From positions 19,505,740 through 19,569,739 of the forward strand of contig NC_077245.1 of NCBI RefSeq assembly GCF_947179165.1: DNA of 64,000 nt, written 5' to 3'. The position numbers and the translations under genes are program-made. Numbering within the stretch: the first letter of the stretch is position 1; every line of letters begins with the position of its first letter. The notes beneath the pieces are model-generated. The model was not told the DNA's origin. It was given only the letters and a program-made list of their open reading frames with translations, and did no database searches. Below are positions 10,801 through 22,675 of the stretch, in pieces. Source of the stretch: Solanum dulcamara. Taxonomy: Eukaryota > Streptophyta > Magnoliopsida > Solanales > Solanaceae.

Positions 10801-11277
10801 GACTGAAAAGTAAGGGATATGACATTCGAGGCTGGTGAAAAAGTACTTCTAAAAGTGTCACCCATAAAAGAGGTGATGAGATTTGGCAAGAAGGGCAAAC
10901 TCAGCCCTCGCTATATTGACCCTTTTGAAATTCTTGACTGTGTAGGGCCAGTGGATTATAGATTGGCCTTACCATCTATCTTGTCTTGGTTACACCCGGT
11001 GTTTTATGTGTCCATGCTAAAAAAGTACCATGGGGATGGAGACTACATCATTAAATAGGACTCGATGTTATTAGATAAGTAACTTCAGTATGAGGAGGGG
11101 CCAATTATAATTCTTGATCATGATGTCCGAAAGTTGAGGAATAAGGAGATCAATATGGTTAAAGTACAATGGAAATATCATTTGATAGAGAAAGCTACTT
11201 GGGAGATTGAGAGAGATATGCGAGGCAAGTATCCTCGACTGTTCGACGAAACAGGTACTACTCTATCTTTACTTTAG
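10801..11277 (+). pseudogene. integrase C-terminus and chromodomain of E2
   Basis: From 10819 an open piece carries the integrase C-terminal part VRDMTFEAGEKVLLKVSP, then GKLSPRYIDPFEILDCVGPVDYRLALP (the GPY/F module) and HPVFYVSMLKKYHGD. After a TAG at 11056, the chromodomain runs to about 11250: VRKLRNKEINMVKVQWKYH, then EKATWEIERDM and YPRLF. In chromoviruses this domain is thought to tether integration to methylated histone H3. The terminal chromodomain places E2 in the chromovirus branch of Ty3, most like Tekay/Del. Confidence 0.85.
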
Positions 11278-11625
11278 CTCTGTTTTCCCTAGTTAGTCAC
11301 TCGGGGATGAGTGATGGGTAAATTGGTATCTATTTTAATGAACTATCCCCTTCGTTAGGAATAGGCTAATAGAGAAGGATTTCAGGACAGAAAACTTCGG
11401 GTAGTAACTTTGGAAAAACTTAGCCTAGGCCAAACTTGGATGAATTCTGAGTGAGATAAAGTCTAGGATAATCATATGAATGAAGAAAGGTCAAATATCT
11501 ATTTTGATTAGATATGATGATAGCTAAGATGATATCAAAAATTTACGGCTTTGCAGAATTGTATTTGGGAGAGTAAAACTCCCGAAATCAAAGTTGGTGT
11601 GAAGGGTATATTTTAATATGTCATT

Positions 11626-11634
11626 GGAAGGGGG
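11626..11634 (+). other. polypurine tract of E2
   Basis: GGAAGGGGG lies directly before TGTGTTGTG, the likely start of the 3' LTR. It is the expected primer site for plus-strand DNA synthesis. Bases 11278-11625 hold no gene; they are the untranslated tail of E2. Confidence 0.65.
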
Positions 11635-13132
11635 TGTGTTGTGAAATGGGGGCTTGGAGCATAAAATCTGAGCTCACTATTTTCGCATATCCCACCAGAG
11701 CAGGATTATTACCACCTGAGCAGGGCCGCCAGAGCGGGTTGGTCCCCTCAAAGTGAGGCATTCGTGACTTAAGTCGTGACAGACCCTAGAGATGGTTTTT
11801 TTCTACAAAATTAGTTTTTAAGACTTCAGGAGTGACCTAGGGCGAATTTTATCAATTTCCCATGGATTTTCATGCTTAAAGTAAGGATTTTACTCTCTAA
11901 ATTAATACTTTGATTCCTAAAACCTAGAAAGTATGGTTGGTAATCATTGGGGGAGGGTTTGAACTGAAAACTAATGGTGGGAAATAGACCTAGGGTGGTT
12001 TAGGATCATGGGTTAGACGAGGATGTGAATTGTGTTATTTTTCATGATAGTTAGGCCATTATGCTGATCCTTTATATGTATTTACTATTTTCTAGACCAA
12101 GAACGAGAAGAACAAACTTGGAAAGGGAAAGCTCTTGCTTTGTAAGTTTGTTGAAGCGTGAATTTGAGATAGGTGATGGTCTAGTTTCTCATATGTATTT
12201 CATATACTTGTCAAATTTCTTCATGATATGCATGTGTGTATATAAATAGGGAAATATGCTAGATTATATTTGAAATGATCACTTGCTGGCTTGTTTTTGT
12301 GATGAAGCTGTTCTTGGTGATATAATGTTATAAATACTGAATATAATTGTGATTGTGGTATGATTGGATCGGGTGTCACATTTTGATATATATTTGGATT
12401 AGGTGTCACATTCGACATAATATATTTAGATCGGATATCACGTTCTGACACATATTTGGATCAGGTGTCATGTTTCGACACAAAGTTGATTGTTTGTTAG
12501 TCCCTTGTGTGAAATAGCATTTGGAGTTGTGATATTGCTGAATATGATTGAACTTGAAATTTGTTGACTTATTCTGTATATGTATATGCCTATTTATTGA
12601 ATTTACTTGTTTATGATCCGCTTACTAGCTAACCATGTGATCCTACCAGTACACCATTATTTTGTGTATTGATACTACTCTTGCTCTGCCTTTTATTGAG
12701 TACAGGGCATATTCAACCGGCTGTAGAGAGACCTCATTTAGAAGAGTAGAAGTTTGTTCAAAGTCCAAGGGTGAGCTATTCTGTTATGCTGCCGTGGACT
12801 TTTTCATTGTCTAAGTCCTTCATCCAGGACTCAGATATTCAGACAATTGTTTAATATTATGACTTCTTTTGAGAGCGTTTCCCTTTTTGTTTATTGACTA
12901 TTGGTTAAAGTTTTGGTACATACGACTTTTAGTTCCTAAGATGTTCCGCATTTTGTTTAATATTTAAATTGTTTTGCTGATTTTATGGGAACTCAGTCTT
13001 ATTCAGATTTTATTCCTTCTTCTACAAGTCTTTAACAATTTTATCTCTTAAATTTGATAAATTGGGCTGTAAAAATGGTTCTCCCACTAGAAGGTTAGTG
13101 TGGTGCCAATCATGGTGGGTTGGGGTCATGAA
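11635..13132 (+). repeat. 3' LTR of E2
   Basis: About 1.5 kb from TGTGTTGTG after the polypurine tract to TCATGAA near 13132, where the terminal CA is mutated. The last 0.34 kb matches the right arm of the palindrome at 5858-6191, which is the surviving part of the 5' LTR; the first 1.1 kb has no partner there. A matching 5 bp target duplication could not be found, as expected if the 5' end was rearranged. Confidence 0.75.
12362..12485 (+). repeat. about 32 bp tandem repeat, 4 units, inside LTR
   Basis: Four diverged units of the form GGATCGGGTGTCACATT plus CGACAnATATATTT follow head to tail (starts near 12366, 12396, 12427 and 12458). Such arrays are common in long plant LTRs and probably arose by slippage. 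Confidence 0.7.
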
Positions 13133-13133
13133 A

Positions 13134-15055
13134 ATAGGGCCCGCATGCGTGAAGAGTCACTTCGAGATCGCGATGAGTAAAATAGGCTTGAACAGTGTTG
13201 ATTTTGAGAATTCTTCCCATTGTCTAATTTATACCATTTTTAATCGGTTGGAGCTTAGTAGAGGGGATTTTGGAGTAGTTTTTTTGAGGAATCTTGTGTG
13301 AGTAAGGTTCTTTATCAATTTAAAATCATTTTCTACTAATTTCATATTCCAAAACTCTTTAAAAATCAAAATTTCAACGTCGATTTTGGGGTTTTCCCTT
13401 CAAATTAAAAAAATTGGTTTTTCTTTGTTTTCAAACGCATTACTTATTCGATTTTAATGGGTTTTTTAATAAAATTTTAATTTTGACCTTCTCAATTTTG
13501 GAGAGATTTTTAGATGATTTTAACCTCAGTTTCTAACCTTAGGAGTATGGATATCGCTGGAACCCTTTTGATGAATACCTTCCATTCTTGATAGTTGGGG
13601 ATCATTTTGGAGTCGGTGTTTGCGGATAAAACTCCGGTAGAGTTATTCAGATTAAGTTTTAGCCTTCAAGGTAGGTTTGACTTTTCCTTCTTTTAGACTG
13701 GATTGGGTAGTTAATAGTTCTTATGAATTAGGCTATAGATTGGGATTGTACCATGAGATTGAGCTATTGTAAATTGTGAACTATATTATTTCGCCCGTAT
13801 GGGGGCTTGTTTATTGTGATTGGCAGTGTGTAGGCCGTATGTGATTTTATTATTTTCTTTGAGTACATGTATTCATGAGATTTCCCGTGAGAGGGATTTT
13901 GAGCTGATTATTCTTATGTGTTGATGTGAAATGCCCGAAAGAGGGGATTGAGATGACTTCTATCACTTATTAACATGAAATTAATGTTTTTTTAAAGGTA
14001 AATGCATGTTTCAAATGATTTCTTCCACTACTTTTGCAATGAGAGGGTGTATATCATGAGTTATTGAGATTTGGGGATTCAAACTCTTATTATGCAATCA
14101 TTTAGTTGATTATACCTTTGTGTTGTATGTGTTGTTATGCATTTATTATTATTCATCATATCATTGTTCATGTACAGTTTAGAACTGTGAAAGTTATGTT
14201 TTTGAGAAAAAAAATGACATCTTATATATTCTTGACCATGAGCTAGGTGGCAAGTTGATGAGATATTGAGATCATGAGATTTGGTATATGGACTAGATTC
14301 CCCCATAGGTCCTTATCTTGGGAGTTAGAGGCTCGGCAAGGTGTGTATTACAGATTGTAAGGTAGCCTTGATTCCACCACATCATTTCATCATTTATTTG
14401 CATTGCATTGGCCTTCTCTGTTATTGTGAATCTTGCCTTCTATTATGAGTATTTGTGTGTAGTTTTACCTATTTACTTTATTTGCATTATTCTTATATAA
14501 GTTGGCGGCATCGATGCAAAAATGAGACTTTTCTGTATGCATGTGGAAAGGTTTCATAGTTTATTTTTGTAAGTTCTGATTATCTATCTTATATTGAGTC
14601 GGTCAAATCTATTGCGTACATGTGAATTGTACTCATACCCTACTTTTTTATTATTTTGATGTAGATACTAGTCAGGGCATTTCTTATGGCGGCTGAGGAA
14701 ATCTAACGGATTGTGTCCATTCAGAGCCATGTTGAGATCCTGCCTTTTGGATAATCATTGGACTCTATCTATCTATTTCAGTCTTTATTTTTGATTTCAA
14801 ATACTTGTGATGTACTTTAGATTCTAACTTGTAGTAGATGTTCTTTATGCTTATGATACTATGTTTTTAGAACTTCTTTGTTGTATCTCATTTTTCTTTC
14901 GTTTAAGGCCTGACTCTACCCTAGGAGTCTCGTATGTGAGTTGATCTTCTTTTTCTATAATATTTGAGGTATCTCTTGAGTTAGAGAGTTAGGATTACAC
15001 ACCAAGTTGGGTTTGGAGTATGCGCCATTATGACCTTGTCTTTTGGGTCGTGACA
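13134..15055 (+). repeat. truncated solo LTR, plus orientation
   Basis: Non-coding DNA ending TTTTGGGTCGTGACA at 15055, the 3' end typical of these Ty3 LTRs. It contains the run CCCGTATGGGGG / CCCGTGAGAGGG / CCCGAAAGAGGG (about 13793-13940) and a GCATGCG...CGAGATCGCGATGAG stretch at its left edge. No primer-binding site or coding sequence follows, so it is a solo or truncated LTR. It joins directly to the end of E2, and the left terminus is missing. Confidence 0.65.
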
Positions 15056-15344
15056 TAAAATAGGTAGAATTTTCTTTTCATATGATTTTGACTTCTTGAA
15101 ATTTTCTTATATAACCATTCTATACATTACATATTTTGGTCCTCAATATTAAATTTTTACTAATGTATAGAAATGCATAAAATTTGCGTACACTAAAATA
15201 TATTCATGTTTTGGTTTTTAAAGTATAAAATTATGTATTAAAATAGGTGTCAAAACTCTTTTTTGATGCTTTTTATGAAATTTTAATTTGTTGAAATCTC
15301 ATTTTATACGCTATATTTGAAATATTTGAATATAAATCTTATGT
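15056..15344. other. A+T-rich spacer, no feature seen
   Basis: No gene, repeat border or RNA structure was found in this stretch between the solo LTR and the MULE-like fragment. Confidence 0.6.
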
Positions 15345-15661
15345 CTTCTAAGTTCCTTCAATTGAACTTTCATGGCATTCCCCAATAACACTGAATTCTA
15401 TTTTTGTCAAAGCCATTTTCTTCAAATTTATGCATAAGGAATACATGCTAAAGAAATTTGCATTCATTTTCTTTTGATCGAAATAGACACGAACACCCAT
15501 ATCATTGTGTATAGATATCAATGGACATCTATAGCTTAATAAGTGTTTAACCTCTACTTCTTTAATTGTAGTGTCTACTCATATTTGAGTTGCAACCACA
15601 TTATTAATCAAGTCACTATAATGCGCACTAGAATCATTTATAATTCCTTCTATTATAAAAT
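15345..15661 (-). pseudogene. MULE-type transposase N-terminal remnant, split by E-copia
   Basis: Minus-strand pieces read INDSSAHYSDLINNVVATQI, then TTIKEVEVKHLLSYRCPLIS, IHNDMGVRVYFDQKKMNANF, and FSMYSLCIN. This resembles the N-terminal part (before the DDE core) of plant Mutator-like transposases, where an NDMGVRVYxExKK block is common. The reading continues on the other side of the copia element at about 22938-22990 (ENGKYVDF), after one TSD copy is removed and a one-base shift is allowed. Stops at several places. The DDE and SWIM domains are not nearby. It could instead be a host gene of the same domain family. Confidence 0.45.
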
Positions 15662-15918
15662 TGTTATCAACCAAGTTAATTGGCTGTCTACTTTACAATG
15701 GTGGATAGTCCTATTACTTTTTAAGTGGGTAAGTTGCCCACTAATATTTTTCTCCACTTGCATATATGGCTATAAATATAGCCTTATTCTTCAATGTAAA
15801 CAACACCCACAGATAAAGAAAATATACACTGCTTTCTCAATTCTCTCAACTCTCTCTCCATCTTCTGTTTTTCCTCTTATTCTCACCTTATTTTGCAAAG
15901 TTAATTTACTTTATAATA
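15662..15918 (+). repeat. 5' LTR of E-copia
   Basis: TGTTATCAACC to TTTATAATA, where the expected CA end has become TA. It carries a TATA box, CTATAAATATA (from 15770), and a CT-rich leader (CTCTCTCTCC). The paired copy is at 22676-22932. Confidence 0.95.
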
Positions 15919-15932
15919 CGTTATCAGCATGA
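15919..15932 (+). other. primer-binding site of E-copia
   Basis: CGTTATCAGCATGA directly follows the 5' LTR. TTATCAGCA-type sites are usual in plant copia elements that use part of the initiator tRNA-Met. Confidence 0.7.
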
Positions 15933-16032
15933 GGCTTTAATTTTTTCCAGAAAATTATCTTCTATATCAAGTATATCTACTGAAGAAATTTAATTTTAAG
16001 TTGCCTTTGTTATTTTAAAATTAATTTTCATC

Positions 16033-17083
16033 ATGTCAAACTTGTCAAAATTGGAATTTGTGGCACTTGATATTTCTGGATAAAATTATTTTTCATGGGT
16101 ACTTGATGCTGAAATACACCTTACCGTTAAGAGTCTTGGTGATGCTATAATCAAAGAAAATACAACATCAAGTCAAAATAAAACAAATGCTATAATTTTC
16201 CTTCATCATCATCTAGATGAAAGCCTAAAAGTTGAATATTTGACAGCGAAAGATCCGCTTGAATTGTGGAAATACTTAAAAGGGAGGTATGACCATCTTA
16301 GGGCAACGGTATTGCAAGGGCTCGTTATGAGTGAATGCACTTACGGTTTCAAGATTTTAAAACAGTAATTGAGTATAATTCTGTTATATTTAGAATAGCT
16401 TCCCAATTAAAATTATGTGGGAAACTATAAATGATGAGGACATGTTGAAAAAGACACTAACTACTTTTTATGCCTCTAATGTAATATTACAGCAATAATA
16501 TCGTGAAAATGGTTTTCAAAAATACTCTGAATTGATCTTATGTCTTCTGGTGGCTGAGCAACATAATTTTCTTTTAATGAAAAATCATGAAGCCCGTCCC
16601 ACTGGAACTGCTCCATTATCGGAGGTAAATATGGTAGAAGCACATGGCCAGTCTGAAAGAAGATAAAATAAAAATCATGGCTACAATAATGTGCGTGGAC
16701 ATGACAATGGCAAAAGATGATATAATAATCGTCGTGGTGGTGGTCAACATAAAAGGAAAAATAATATCAGTTCTCAAAATGGCCCTTCAAGAAGTAATTG
16801 TCATCGTTGTGATATGAAAGACCACTGAAAAAATAAATATCGAACGCCTGAGCATTTTATAAGGCTTTATCAAAATTCCTTCAAAAGAAAGACAAATAGA
16901 GGTGGTGCCTCTTTTTCTAATGCTCGGATAGAGTCACACTTGGTGTTTGAAAATAATGTTAAGGCAGGACCTTCACATAATAATAATATTGAAACAAATC
17001 TGGCTTTGAAGAATGACGATTTTAATGACCTTAATGATATTACTCATTTAGAGGTTGAAGACTTCTTTACGGATTATAATTGA
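16033..17083 (+). pseudogene. copia gag (broken)
   Basis: It starts MSNLSKLEFVALDISG, with a stop in place of the next residue, then NYFSWVLDAEIHL, as in the plant copia gag that begins before the UBN2 domain. ENTTSSQNKTNAIIFLHHHL, KVEYLTAKDPLELWKYLKGR and YDHL follow (to about 16300). Later parts are in shifted frames. The zinc knuckle at about 16800-16840 reads CHRCDMKDH-stop-KNKY: CX2CX4H is kept and the last Cys is Tyr. The frame closes with ITHLEVEDFFTDYN and TGA (17081-17083), the gag C-terminus usual in this copia group. It would form the element's particle. Confidence 0.85.
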
Positions 17084-17572
17084 TGTTTAATTTTATTGTA
17101 TGATTTTTAATATGTTGTCATGTACCTTGAATTATCGTGTTTTTACATTTATCTATTTAAAAGAAAAGGGAGGGACTTATGATTTTCTAGCAAAACTCAC
17201 TCTTTTTGTCCATTATTACTTTTTAAATATACGCTTTCTGTTTATTTCATTTCCATATATTTTTATAGCAAATTTCCTACATTATTTTAATTCTTTTACA
17301 ACCTTCTACATCAATTGCACACCATATTATTATATATTTTTATTGATGCTGAATAAATCATATACCACCGTATTTGTATCTATTTTTATATAACCATTAC
17401 ATTTATCACTACTTCATTAATTCGTGATTCATTCTTTATTACGTCACTACATGTTAATACATCATACCTTTTAACTTAACTTATGTGCATATTGCTTTTA
17501 TTACTTATTTCTTATAATGTATTTTTATTTTATGAAGATAAATAAATTCTCCAATCTTCAATTGGATCCAGG
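17084..17572 (+). other. A+T-rich spacer between copia gag and pol
   Basis: About 490 bp between the gag stop and the protease. One open stretch (17100-17393) gives a Phe/Tyr/Ile-rich product that is probably an artefact of base composition. Gag and pol are usually fused or closely linked in copia elements, so this is either an inserted piece or the remains of a separate-ORF layout. Confidence 0.5.
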
Positions 17573-18712
17573 ATGAGTAATGGAAATATGTGCCTTTTGG
17601 ATAGTGCCACAACTCATACAATATTAAAAGAAAGGAAATATTTCTGTTATTTAATTATTAAAAAGTCCTATGTCAATACAATATCTGATAGTACAAAATT
17701 GATTGAAGGCTCTGTAAAAGAAGCCTTATTACTACCTGAAGGAACGATATTGATAATTGATAATGCATTATATTGTAGTAAGTCTCAAAGAAATTTGTTA
17801 AGTTTTAAGGTTATTCGCCAAAATGGCTATCATATTGAGTCTGCGAATGAAGAAAAGGTTGAATACATTTATATTACTACAATAAATATGAAGACGAAAA
17901 TTGTACACGAAAAATTATCTGCACTTTCTTCTGGATTGTACCATACAAATATTTGTACTGTTGAATCACATGCCATAGTAAACAAAAGGTTTACTGATTC
18001 TATTGATTTTATCATTTGTTATGATCGGTTGGGCCATTCCGATTATAATATGATGCGCAGAATTATTGAGAATTCGCATGGTCATAATTTGAAGAATCAG
18101 AAAATTTTTCAATGTAAGGAATTCTCTTATGTTGCTTGTTCCCAAGGAAAACTGATCATTAAACCATCAGCAACTAAGGTTGGGATTGAATTTCCTGCAT
18201 TTCTGGAACGTATACAGGGTGATATATATGGGTCAATTCATCCTTCATATGGACCATTTAAGTATTATATGGTCTTAATAGATGCATCTACAAGATGGTC
18301 ACATGTGTGCTTATTATCAACTCACAATATGACTTTTGCGAGATTGTTAGCTCAAATTATAAGGTTAAGAGCACAATTTCTAGATTATGCAATAAAGACA
18401 ATTCGTCTTGATAATGCTAGTGAATTTACATCTTAATCCTTTAATGACTATTGTATGTCAGTTGGAATAAAAGTTGAGCATCCGGTCGCTCATGTTCATA
18501 CTCAAAATGGTCTAACAGAATCATTGATTAAATGCCTCCAATTGATAGCCAGACCATTGCTAATGAGGACAAAACTTCCTATTTCAGTACGGGGGCATGC
18601 TATTTTGCATGTAGCAGCACTTGAGCGCATAGGGCCAAAAAATTTCATGAATTTTCCCATTACAGTTGGTGTTTGGAAGGGAGCCAAATACATCCCATCT
18701 TTGAATATTTAG
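17573..18712 (+). pseudogene. copia protease and integrase (nearly intact, one stop)
   Basis: The protease motif reads CLLDSATTHTIL (usually DSGTTHTIL; Gly to Ala) near 17590. The GAG-pre-integrase part has YDRLGHSDYNMMRRII at about 18020-18070, where the first His of the zinc site (WHDRLGH) is Tyr. FQCKEFSYVACSQGK carries the Cys positions. The integrase core keeps all three acids: QGDIYG, RLDNASEF and NGLTESLIK. The only break between them is TAA at 18434, right after LDNASEFTS, before SVGIKVEHPVAHVH. This is the best-preserved coding region in the window. Confidence 0.9.
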
Positions 18713-19663
18713 GTGTGCGGTATATGTCTCAATTGCTCTGCCGCACCGCACAAAGATAGGTCCCCAAAGAAGGTTGGAAATATATGTTGGGTATGAATCT
18801 CCTTCTATTGTAAAATATTTAGAACCTAGGACTAGAGATTTATTTACGGCAAGATTCGCTGATTATCATTTTGATGAATTAGTATATCCAACATTAGGGG
18901 GAGAACATAAGCAATTGGAAAATGAGATAGATTGGAATTCATTATCACTAACTCATTTAGATCCTCGAACAAATCAATGCGAGCAAGAAGTTCAAAAAAT
19001 GATTTATTTGCAGAATATTATAAATCAATTGCCGGATGTATTTACTAACCTTCCACGGGTTACTAAATCACATATCCCAGCTGCTAATGCTCAAGTTCGA
19101 GTTGATGTCCCGGTAGAACAACTTGTTCAGGAAAATGAGTCTAGGCCACGCTTAAAATGTGGAAGACCAATTGGTTCTAAAGACAAAAATCCTTAAAAAA
19201 GGAAAGAAATAAATGATCAAGATGATTATAACTTGGAGGCAAGTGCTCAAGAAGAGCCTAGAGACACAACAAATGGTGATACTACCAAGGAGGTCCAAGT
19301 ACCTGAAAATAATGAGAATGAAAAAATCTCAATAAGTTATGTCTCGACACAAAAATGGTGGAACCAAAATGTTATTGTGATCGATAATATTTTTGCTTAT
19401 AATGTTGCCATTGAAATAATGCAACAAGATAAGGATCTTGAACCAAAATCTGTTGATGAATGTAGACAGAGAAATGATTGACCAAAATGGAAGGATGTAA
19501 TTCAAACAGAGTTAACTTCACTTGAAAACATGAAGTTTTCGGATCAATAATCCAAACACCTAAAGGTGTCAAGACAGTAGGGCACAAATGGGTTTTTGTG
19601 CGTAAACGAAATAAAAAAGGTGAAGTTGTAAGATATAAAGCATGACTTATAGCCCAAGATGTT
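18713..19663 (+). pseudogene. copia integrase C-terminus and linker to RT
   Basis: Pieces in several frames: a hinge to VGYESPSIVKYLEPRTRDLF, typical of the copia integrase C-terminal side (from about 18785), then FADYHFDELVYPTLGGEH. Next comes the acidic linker to LKCGRPIGSKDKNP (about 19145-19193), a motif that commonly precedes the copia RT. From about 19460 the RT entry EMIDQNGRMxxIQTEL type is readable with a shift. Lesions: stops at 19194, 19479 and nearby. Confidence 0.8.
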
Positions 19664-20395
19664 TTGCAAAGATCTGACATTGACTATATGAAAACATATT
19701 CCCCTATGGTGGATGTAATTACCTTCAGGTATCTAATGAATTTGGCAATTTATGAAAAACTTGAAATGCACTTAATGGATGTGGTCACCGCCTATTCATA
19801 TGGCTCATTGGACTACGATATTTTTATGAAAAAGATTCGTTCAAATCCGACCCAACATGAATTTTTAGCTAAAATGGTTTTTTGGGATTTCCGAATGGTT
19901 CAAAGTGCTTGAAGCATACAAGAATTCTCGAGAAAATTGCTAAATATTCAAAAATCCTTATACAGGTTAAAACAATCAGGACGAATGTAGTACAATCGTC
20001 TTAGCGAATATTTGCTAAAAGAAAGATATAAAAATGATCCAATTTGCCCTTGTGTCTTTATAAAAAGGTCCGGATTTGAATTTGTAATAATAGCAGTATA
20101 TGTTGATGATTTGATTATTATTGGAACTTCGAAAGAACTTTCAAACGCAGTAAAATATCTGAAAAAGGAGTTTGAAATGAAAGACCTTGGAAAGATAAAA
20201 TTTTATCTTGGTCTACAAATTGAACATTTTACAAATGGGATATTTGTCCATCAGTCAACATATACTGAAAATATTTTAAAGAGGTTTTATATGGATAAAG
20301 CACATCCATTGAGTACCAAAATGGTTGTTAGATCTCTTGATATTAAATGTAACATCCCTAAAAACGTTGTATACGATGCTTTAATTCTCGCCTAA
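19664..20395 (+). pseudogene. copia reverse transcriptase (3' part deleted)
   Basis: It begins QRSDIDYMKTYSPMVDVITF (palm entry), with LMDVVTAY where LMDVVTAYLYG is usual. A damaged stretch follows at 19910-20010, then NDPICPCVFIKRSGFEFVII, and the catalytic YVDD (from about 20100) with LIIIGTSKELS. MKDLGKIKFYLGLQIEH and KRFYMDKAHPLSTKMVVRSLD complete the thumb. The reading stops at 20395 where the foreign LTR begins. The expected next 150 or so residues, including most of RNase H, are absent. Confidence 0.9.
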
Positions 20396-20410
20396 AAATG
20401 ATATTGCCTC

Positions 20411-22125
20411 TGTATTTTGGGCATAACATTTTATAGGATTGTCCAAATTGGGTGATTCAAATTTTTAAGTAACCACAAGATCATTATCTATAACTTTTGG
20501 GAAGACTATATTTTAATTTTCGGAGTTTAAGTAGGTCAAATAAATTAATTGTTGTAAGACAGGATGTTGTGATGGAATAGAGTATTTATAGAAGATAAAT
20601 CATATCTCACTGTAGGATTATCCAAATTGGTTGATTATTGAACTATATGAAATTAGACTTCCATATGTACAATTCTTATGAAGATACCAAATCCTAATAA
20701 GGAATTTATCTTATTTAAATGCAGCTCCAAAAAAGAGTACTCTGTTAAAAAGAACTCATCTCACCTACCATGGAAAGATCTATATACATTTGACATCACT
20801 AATGACATAAATTATCCTCCATTTAACATCATCCATGACATCAATATATTCCACTAAATTTTCAGATTTTTATTTATAATTATTTTATTTATTGTTAGGT
20901 TCCTCTTTCCCACCTATAAATACCCACCTTATTTCCTCATTTTATTCATCAAGCTTTCTCAAGCAAATCTTCTCTCTATACACTTCTTTACACATTCTCA
21001 AATATAGTTTTAGTTCTTAGTAGTGAAAAAATACTATTTCGGTGATTCATATACTCCGAGTAGTACACAAAACGTTCCGGCGAGGAGAGAAGCTAGGACT
21101 CAAGAGTGTTCATTAAGTCTTTCGGTACCGACTAAAGCTTCGGTTTTCAGGTATGTAAGGTTCCAATGAGAGTATTCCTTCCACTCTCATGTCTAAATTA
21201 TTTTGATTATATGATAAATTATGTTTATTTTCTTTAAGCTTTACTCTAAGTTATGTGCATGTTTATCCATGGGTTCTTCCACCCATGTAGTCCAAAAAAC
21301 TCTTTCAATTAAGTCTCTTGATTTCCAGTAATATTTTCTTATGGGTAATTCTTATTTTTACTTAATAGCATGAATCATGGTTAAACTAATTATTATTGGT
21401 CTATTTTGATGCAACATAATTTCATATGTATGAATTGATGGTTTAGAAGTAATTTCTCTATTTATCACTTTAACGGTTCTTGAAATTCATGGTGGGTTGT
21501 TTAAAGCATGATTTTAATGGATTTTAAAGTATTTATGTATATTTATTTACTTACATGTTTGCAAGTTGAAGTGATTTGAACCCACCTAGTTTTACTATAT
21601 TTTCAATAAAGTTTGACTTGAAAGCTTTGACTTCAAAGAAATGTTTCTGAAAGCAATATCTATGATCAAAAGGGAGTCTTATAAAAGAAAGAATGATGAA
21701 ATGATATGAATGATGGATTCTTTATGCAATAAGGACAATTCTTGCATATTTGAATTACCAAATGTTTTAATGAGCTATTCTACCGAATATGATGTTTGAA
21801 TTCTCAAGTTATATGCTATGAATATTTTGAAGTATTAAACTATTCTGTGGGATTGACTTAGCACCGAATGGGGCATTGAGGTAGAATTCGGTAAGGGAAT
21901 CCTAGTAGCAACCCCTTGTCTCATTAACTATGTGCCAACATAGGAGCCCTTGTAGGCTTAGGCTAACAGATCCATAAATAACCCTTAAAGTTAAAGTTAA
22001 AGAAATGAATGAAGTTGACGGAGTTCTATCTGGCAAATAGTCTCCCCAACCAATGTAGGGGGTTATGTTGGATTCCATGTAATAGCTCGCATGGTCTTAA
22101 ATGTCGGTTATGGTTATTTTCCCAC
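20411..22125 (+). repeat. foreign solo LTR inside E-copia
   Basis: It begins TGTATTTTGGGCATAAC and has a promoter-like TATA box, CTATAAATA (20914-20922), with TCATCAAGC leader sequence beyond. It ends near CCCACA at 22125. No coding sequence or primer site is inside. The flanks (GCCTC left, AAATA right) do not match, and about 150 codons of copia pol are missing, so a deletion accompanied or followed the insertion. Borders are approximate. Confidence 0.6.
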
Positions 22126-22165
22126 AAAATAAATATTTTAAAGGATATCTATATGATTTATTATG

Positions 22166-22396
22166 CATGCATGTATAGCTCAACTAAAGGGAGGATACAT
22201 CAAAGGAGACAGAATAAAACATATTTCACCAAAATTCGTCTTTACTCATGATTTTCAAAAGAAGGGTGAAATAGATGTCCAACAAGTTCGTTCAAGTGAC
22301 AATTTAGCAGATATGTTTACCAAGGCATTGGCGACTTCAACCTTTGAGAAAATGAGATACAAAATTGGATTGCATCGTCTTCGAGATGTTAAGTGA
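22166..22396 (+). pseudogene. copia RNase H C-terminal end
   Basis: The frame resumes at ACIAQLKGGYIKGDRIKHIS, then FQKKGEIDVQQVRSSDNLAD and MFTKALATSTFEKM, ending LGLHRLRD-like (IGLHRLRDVK) with TGA at 22394. These are the last 70 or so residues of plant copia pol. The piece joins the RT fragment that ends at 20395. Confidence 0.9.
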
Positions 22397-22666
22397 TGTT
22401 TTCAGCAGGGGGAGCAAAATACGCGTTGTACTCTTTTTCCTTTAGCCAATATTTTATCCCACTGAGTTTTCCTGATAAGGTTTTTAATAAGGTAGCACTC
22501 AAGGTGTATTACAAGATGTGTGTACTCTTTTTCCTTCACTAGGTTTTTTCCCATTGAGTTTTTTCTAGTAAGGTTTTAACGAGGCACAACATCTATGAGT
22601 GTTCAGAATAACTATGTATATTATTTTTGTAAAGTTTTTAATGAGACACATTTCACGTGGACATCC

Positions 22667-22675
22667 AAGGGGGAG
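22667..22675 (+). other. polypurine tract of E-copia
   Basis: AAGGGGGAG directly abuts TGTTATC, the start of the 3' LTR. This is the canonical position. Confidence 0.9.

Noticed and set aside
17100..17393. 97-codon Phe/Tyr/Ile-rich membrane-like protein
   Set aside because: Very A+T-rich spacer in a dead copia element. The composition alone explains the hydrophobic residues and lack of stops.
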